The notes under the pieces were generated by a model. The model had not been told where the DNA came from, ran no database searches, and saw only the letters and a program-made list of their open reading frames with translations. A DNA stretch of 64,000 bases, from contig UQSB01000002.1 in the NCBI GenBank assembly GCA_900543505.1, positions 1 through 64,000 on the forward strand, read 5' to 3'. This document shows, piece after piece, positions 59,729 through 64,000 of the stretch. The stretch comes from an uncultured Collinsella sp. (lineage in GTDB: Bacteria; Actinomycetota; Coriobacteriia; Coriobacteriales; Coriobacteriaceae). Position 1 is the stretch's first letter; each line of letters starts with the position of its first letter. A program made the position numbers and the translations under genes.

Positions 59729-61945
59729 TTAGCCGACCGTATCGTCAGGCGTGGGCGAGGGGTCGGGAGTGGGCGTAGGCGTAGGCGTGCCGCCATCGCC
59801 GCCGGTCGAGCCACCAGTGGAGCCGCCCGTCGAGCCACCAGTGGAGCCGCCCGTCGAGCCACCGGTCGTACCGGTGCCGCCGGTGGTGTCGCCGCCCGTG
59901 GTCTCGGTGGTCGTGGTCGTCGTGGTAGTTGTTGTGGTGGTTTCCTCTTCCTCTTCGTCCTCGTCCTTGTCGTCGTTCTCCGACTTCTTGGTGTTGTTGG
60001 TGCCGTAGAACTTCCAGACGCTGTTGTTCTTGTAGGTGGGCGCCGTTCCGGTCGCAAACTCCTCGCGCTCGGTACCGGTCAGAACGGTGTTCATAAACCG
60101 CTTAAAGACAGGCAGGTTGGTGCTGTCGCCCAGCAGGTCCGTGCCGTACTTTTGGATGGGGATCTCGCCCGCGGAATAGCCGGTCCACAGGGCGCACGCC
60201 AGCTGCGGGGTATAGCCGCAGAACCAAAGGTTGGTGGTGTTGTCGGTGGTGCCCGTCTTGCCGGCATAGGGCTGGTTGACACTCAGGGCGCCGGCAGCAC
60301 CCGTACCGCTGCCCTTCATGACGCCGGACAGAACATCGGTGACCGCGGCGGCCTCGCCCTCGGTAAGCACCTGTGAGGGATTGTCGGTGTGCTGGTACAG
60401 CACCGAACCGGTACGAGAATCAATCTCGGTGATGGCGATCGGCTGGCGATAGTAGCCGCCGTTGGCAAACGTCGCGTAGGCGGCGGCCATCTCGAGTGGC
60501 GAGATCGAGCCGGTGCCGAGCGTCATGACGGGAACGTCCTCGATGTTGTCCTTGGCGGGGTCGATGCCGAGCTTTTTGACGAGCGAGATGATCTTGCTGT
60601 TGCCGACGGCTTCCGCCACCTGGATGTAGCCGGTGTTGGAGGAGTATGCCGTCGCCTGCTTAAGCGTGATGTTGCCGTAGCTCTGGTTGGCGTAATTTTG
60701 GACCTCGGTCGTGGTGCCCTTGGCCTTGAGCGGCGAGTTGCAGTTGAGGGTGACGTTGGGGTTCATGCCGTTTTGGATGGCAGTTGCCAGCGTAAAGGCC
60801 TTAAAGGTGGAGCCGACGGGACGCTTGGCCGTGGCATGGTTTACGTGGTTCTCGTCGGCGTTGTAGTCGTAGCCGCCCACCATGCACTTGATGTAGCCGG
60901 TCTTGGGGTCGACGACGACCATGCCCATGTCCAGGCCGTCAAGCGAGAGCGTGTCGAGCTGCTCGCGGACGGCATTCTCTGCCACCTGCTGCATCGTGGG
61001 GTCGATGGTGGTCTTGACGGTCAGGCCGCCCTTAAAGAGCACGTCGGTCGAGAACTCCTGCTCCAGCAGCTGCTTGACGTAGGAGACAAAGTAGGGCTGC
61101 GAGTATACGTCGACGCCGCTGCCCGAGATTTCGGTCACGTTGAGGGTGATGGGCTCGGCCTGTGCGGCATCGTGCTCCTCCTGGGTGATGTGGCCCAGGC
61201 GCAGCATGTTGTCGAGAACCTTGTTGCGGCGAGACAGTGCCAGATCGGGATTGACCGTGGGGTCGTACTGCGAAGGCGAGTTGGGAAGGCCGATGAGTAG
61301 CGCGGCCTCGCTCAGGGTGAGGTCGGCGGCGCTCTTGGACAGATAGGTCTCGGCTGCGGCCTCGATGCCGTAGGCGCCGTGGCCGTAATAGATGGTGTTG
61401 AGGTACATCATGAGGATCTCGTCTTTGGAGTACATGTCCTCCATCTTGATGGCGATGTAGGCCTCGCGCACCTTACGCTCAATGGTCGAGTCGAATTGCT
61501 CCTCCTGCAGGATGGTGTTGCGCACAAGCTGCTGGGTGATCGTCGAGGCGCCTTCGTGCCCGCCGCCGAGGGTTGCCACCGCAGCACGCGCGATACCCCA
61601 CAGGTCGATACCGCCGTGCTCGTAGAAGCGCTCGTCCTCGACGTCAACGGTGCCCTGCAGCACGTAGGGGGAGACCTCGTCCTTGGTGATGGACTTGCGG
61701 TTTTGCGTGTAGAAGCTCGCGATCTTGTTGCCGTTACAGTCGACGATCTCGGTGGGCTCGCTCACCAGATACGCGTTGGCGTCGGTGTAGTCGGGCAGAT
61801 CGGACAGCCAGCGGTTGACGTTACCGACCATGCCGATGCCAAACGCCACGCCCGCAATCAGCAGAAAGCCCAAAAACGAGAGCAGGATTATGGGCAGGGC
61901 GTGCGTCTTTGAACGGCTGTGTCCCTGTCGTTGGCGAGGACCCAT
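59729..61945 (-). CDS. Class A penicillin-binding protein (PBP1a family)
   Basis: This 738-residue bifunctional peptidoglycan synthase has a short cytoplasmic N-terminus, one membrane anchor (ALPIILLSFLGFLLIAGVAF), and a glycosyltransferase domain with VEDERFYEHGGIDLWG and ASTITQQLVRN. The transpeptidase domain has SxxK in RPVGSTFKAFTL, SxN in AYSSNTGYIQ and KTG in YAGKTGTTDNT. After about residue 640 there is a low-complexity tail: an acidic run, a Thr run, GGST repeats encoded by 24-bp DNA repeats, and a Pro/Thr end. I chose the ATG at 61945 (MGPRQRQGH) behind TGGAGG. Confidence 0.95.
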   Translation of the reverse strand: MGPRQRQGHSRSKTHALPIILLSFLGFLLIAGVAFGIGMVGNVNRWLSDLPDYTDANAYLVSEPTEIVDCNGNKIASFYTQNRKSITKDEVSPYVLQGTVDVEDERFYEHGGIDLWGIARAAVATLGGGHEGASTITQQLVRNTILQEEQFDSTIERKVREAYIAIKMEDMYSKDEILMMYLNTIYYGHGAYGIEAAAETYLSKSAADLTLSEAALLIGLPNSPSQYDPTVNPDLALSRRNKVLDNMLRLGHITQEEHDAAQAEPITLNVTEISGSGVDVYSQPYFVSYVKQLLEQEFSTDVLFKGGLTVKTTIDPTMQQVAENAVREQLDTLSLDGLDMGMVVVDPKTGYIKCMVGGYDYNADENHVNHATAKRPVGSTFKAFTLATAIQNGMNPNVTLNCNSPLKAKGTTTEVQNYANQSYGNITLKQATAYSSNTGYIQVAEAVGNSKIISLVKKLGIDPAKDNIEDVPVMTLGTGSISPLEMAAAYATFANGGYYRQPIAITEIDSRTGSVLYQHTDNPSQVLTEGEAAAVTDVLSGVMKGSGTGAAGALSVNQPYAGKTGTTDNTTNLWFCGYTPQLACALWTGYSAGEIPIQKYGTDLLGDSTNLPVFKRFMNTVLTGTEREEFATGTAPTYKNNSVWKFYGTNNTKKSENDDKDEDEEEEETTTTTTTTTTTTETTGGDTTGGTGTTGGSTGGSTGGSTGGSTGGSTGGDGGTPTPTPTPDPSPTPDDTVG
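59808..59867. repeat. 24-bp tandem repeat within the PBP tail
   Basis: Two identical 24-bp units (59808-59831, 59832-59855) and a 12-bp partial third unit encode the Gly-Gly-Ser-Thr repeats. Copy number is likely to vary between strains. The adjacent GTAGGC repeats (59774-59788) encode the Pro-Thr end. Confidence 0.85.
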
Positions 61946-62107
61946 ATATTGACCTCCAGGTATGTCGTGCCAGACGGTGGATGTGCCGTCGGGGCAGGAT
62001 GGACATAAGTTATTACACGATAAACCAAACGGGGCGCGCGAGGCCTCGTGTATGCTGGAAGACGGCATTTTTCAGAGTGAATGCATACCTTGGTAAGGAG
62101 TTTGTCG

Positions 62108-64000
62108 ATGGCGATTCGGACGATGGGGCCGAGCGGACAATACGAGACTGGATTGGATGTTGTCAGTGCGGCGCTGCCCGAGCTGCTGGCGCCGGCGGGC
62201 GGACTCGACCAGATGCTTGCGGCTATCGCCGCGGGTGCCGATGCCATCTATGCGGGGTTGGGCGGCTTTAACGCCCGTGTGAGCGCCCATGGCTTTACGG
62301 ATAACGAGTTTGCGCGCGGCTGCGCCGTGGCGCATGCCCATGGCGTGCATGTGTACGTAACGCTCAACGTGTTCGTGTTTGACGATGAGTTGTCCGACGC
62401 GGTGGCGTTGGGAGCTCATGCACTGGAGCTGGGCGCCGATGCTCTGATTGTCGCCGATGCCGGGTTGGCCTGCGCGCTGCGCGCGGCGATTCCCGGGGTC
62501 GAGATTCACCTGTCCACGCAGGCGGGCGCTCATAGCGAGGGTGCCGTGCGGCTTGCCGCCGATGAACTGGGGGTCGAGCGCGTGACGACGGCACGCGAGC
62601 TGACGGTCGACGAGATTGCGGCGCTATGTGCCACGGGCGTGCCCATCGAGGTATTCTGCCACGGTGCGATTTGCATCGGCTATTCGGGGGCGTGCGAGTT
62701 CTCGGCCCTGCGGCGTGGGCGCTCGGCGATGCGCGGCGACTGCACGCAGCCGTGCCGTCTGGCGTACGACCTAGTGGACGAGGCGGGGCAGAGTGTTGTT
62801 GCCGTCGAGGGAGACCGCCTGCTTTGTCCGCGTGACTATCTGGGTATCGCGCACCTGCCCGAGCTTGTTGCCGCCGGCGTGGCATCGCTCAAGATCGAGG
62901 GACGCATGAAGAATCCCGATTACGTATTCAACGTGGTGAGGGTGTGGCGTCGGGCACTCGATATGCTGTGCGACGGCGCGTGGGACTCCGGTGCCGTGGA
63001 AGAGCTTGAACGCGAGCTGGGAAGGTCGTTTAACCGTGGGTTTACCGATGCTTACCTGCGGGGTCGTTCGGGTGCCGAGCTGATGAGCTTTGAGCGCGCG
63101 ATCAACCAGGGCGTGCGCGTGGGGCGCTTGGTCGCTGTGGGCCACGAAGAGGTGACCGTTGAGCTCGATGCCGCCGTGGCGGCGGGTGACACGCTCGAGA
63201 TTCGGTTCTATCCGGGTGTCGACGCGCGTCCCGATGTGCCCAAGCGCTGGCCGCAGGTGCCCTGCCCGGTGGATGCCGCAGCGGGGAAGCGCGTCGTCGT
63301 GCATTGCAAGCGTAAGGTGGACGCGGGCTGCGAGGTCTATCTGATTCGCAGCGCCGGCGTGTTGGATCAGACGACGGCGGTGTTGGAGCGCATGCGGGCC
63401 GAGGCGGATGCGATTGCGCCCGTTGCGCGTGCCGTTGAGGTGCTGCCCTTTGAGGACGCTGCGGTGGATGGCGGCGCGTCGACGGAGTTGGCGGGGTCGG
63501 CGGGGCCGGTAAAGCGCGAGGATTTTGCTCGTATGGTCTTTGCCTGGGAGCTGATGGATGTGGGTCCGCGCGATGAGCGAGATCTGTCCGATACAACGGT
63601 GGTGCTCGACGAAGTGTGCCGCGCGGGCGACGCCGAGCGGACTCGGGCGCTTATGCAGCGTGCCGGGCGCGTCGTCTGCCGCAATCTGGGACAAGTGGCG
63701 ATGGCCCGCGAGCTGGGCACAACGTTTGACGTGGCGGCGCCGGTGTTCTGTGCCAATCGGGCCACGCTTACCTGGCTGCGCGGACTCGGTGCGGGGCGGG
63801 TGTGCTTGTCGGCCGAGTTGCTCGGCAATGATGCGGAGCGTGTTGCCGAGCTTGCCGCTTGCCCCGGTGTCTTGGGGCCTGTCGATGCCGACCGTCCCGA
63901 GATCATGGTGTGCGAGCACTGCTTGCTGACTGCCGAGGGCGCCTGCGCCACGGATGCAACGGGGCAGGTCCGTTGCCGTGACTGCTCGCGCCGTCAGCAG
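62108..64000 (+). CDS. Peptidase U32 family protein, 3' end outside the window
   Basis: The frame is open from the ATG at 62108 to the window end (631 codons). It starts with ELLAPAGGLDQMLAAIAAGA near residues 23-42, contains the U32 signature EVFCHGAICIGYSGACEFSA and the cysteines of GDCTQPCRLAY, and SLKIEGRMKNPDYVFNV. It is a paralogue of the RlhA-like protein at 19285-21780. AAGGAG before the start and the divergent PBP gene support it. It may act in RNA modification (RlhA/TrhP type) rather than proteolysis. Confidence 0.88.
   Translation, partial: MAIRTMGPSGQYETGLDVVSAALPELLAPAGGLDQMLAAIAAGADAIYAGLGGFNARVSAHGFTDNEFARGCAVAHAHGVHVYVTLNVFVFDDELSDAVALGAHALELGADALIVADAGLACALRAAIPGVEIHLSTQAGAHSEGAVRLAADELGVERVTTARELTVDEIAALCATGVPIEVFCHGAICIGYSGACEFSALRRGRSAMRGDCTQPCRLAYDLVDEAGQSVVAVEGDRLLCPRDYLGIAHLPELVAAGVASLKIEGRMKNPDYVFNVVRVWRRALDMLCDGAWDSGAVEELERELGRSFNRGFTDAYLRGRSGAELMSFERAINQGVRVGRLVAVGHEEVTVELDAAVAAGDTLEIRFYPGVDARPDVPKRWPQVPCPVDAAAGKRVVVHCKRKVDAGCEVYLIRSAGVLDQTTAVLERMRAEADAIAPVARAVEVLPFEDAAVDGGASTELAGSAGPVKREDFARMVFAWELMDVGPRDERDLSDTTVVLDEVCRAGDAERTRALMQRAGRVVCRNLGQVAMARELGTTFDVAAPVFCANRATLTWLRGLGAGRVCLSAELLGNDAERVAELAACPGVLGPVDADRPEIMVCEHCLLTAEGACATDATGQVRCRDCSRRQQ

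Overview
The window looks like chromosomal DNA of a high-GC Gram-positive anaerobe. The best guess is the Coriobacteriia, close to Collinsella. This rests on the style of the ribosomal proteins (zinc-ribbon L24, four-Cys S14, long Ala/Glu tails on L16 and L17), the GC-rich codon use, a mannose-family PTS, and a selenium/molybdenum purine cluster of the kind found in gut anaerobes. The species assignment is inference; no database was searched.

Layout. 1-266: 5' end of an IS30-like transposase on the minus strand, next to a perfect 40-bp palindrome. 632-6414: first half of the ribosomal S10/spc superoperon (rplC, D, W, B, rpsS, rplV, rpsC, rplP, rpmC, rpsQ, rplN, rplX), without rpsJ and closed by a terminator. 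6415-47086: about 40.7 kb of unrelated genes between rplX and rplE. 47087-56855: the superoperon resumes (rplE, rpsZ, rpsH, rplF, rplR, rpsE, rpmD, rplO, secY, adk, map, infA, rpmJ, rpsM, rpsK, rpsD, rpoA, rplQ). 56948-64000: truA, a glycosyltransferase-like gene, argR, a class A penicillin-binding protein (minus strand) and a U32 family protein cut by the window end.

The 40.7-kb interruption has several modules. (a) 7182-7957 is a decayed IS3 transposase that has replaced the 5' part of an MTA/SAH nucleosidase gene. (b) 8184-15679 is a sugar unit: a LevR-like regulator, a mannose-family PTS (EIIB, C, D, A), a DUF2961/GH172 glycosidase and a ROK sugar kinase, probably for a fructoside-type sugar. 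(c) 15795-18493 holds a DegV remnant, repeats, and a Gfo/Idh/MocA oxidoreductase with a DeoR regulator. (d) 18610-22456 holds an RluA-type pseudouridine synthase, an RlhA-like U32 protein and RidA. (e) 22579-46765 is an anaerobic purine/urate catabolism and selenium-dependent molybdenum hydroxylase cluster: YheO-type regulator, NCS2 permease, SsnA, YgfK, polyferredoxin, XdhD-like hydroxylase, second YheO-type regulator, YgeX, YgeY, YgeW, MocA-like nucleotidyltransferase, HyuA, YqeC, YqeB, XdhC. This cluster is itself interrupted (33032-36724) by a DUF234-type ATPase cassette bracketed by 48-bp palindromic repeats, two strictly periodic degenerate repeat arrays (23-bp and 33-bp periods), truncated gene ends and an unrecognised membrane protein.

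How the genes work together. In the purine module the permease imports a purine; SsnA, YgfK, the ferredoxin and XdhD are the redox and hydrolytic front end; HyuA, YgeY, YgeW and YgeX open and dismantle the product to ammonia, pyruvate and a carbamoyl group; MocA, YqeB, YqeC and XdhC mature the Mo/Se cofactor. In the sugar module the PTS phosphorylates on entry, GH172 hydrolyses and ROK phosphorylates the released monosaccharide. The most notable observations are the split ribosomal superoperon, the LevR-like regulator without the sigma-54 contact loop, and the ATPase cassette with its phased repeat arrays.
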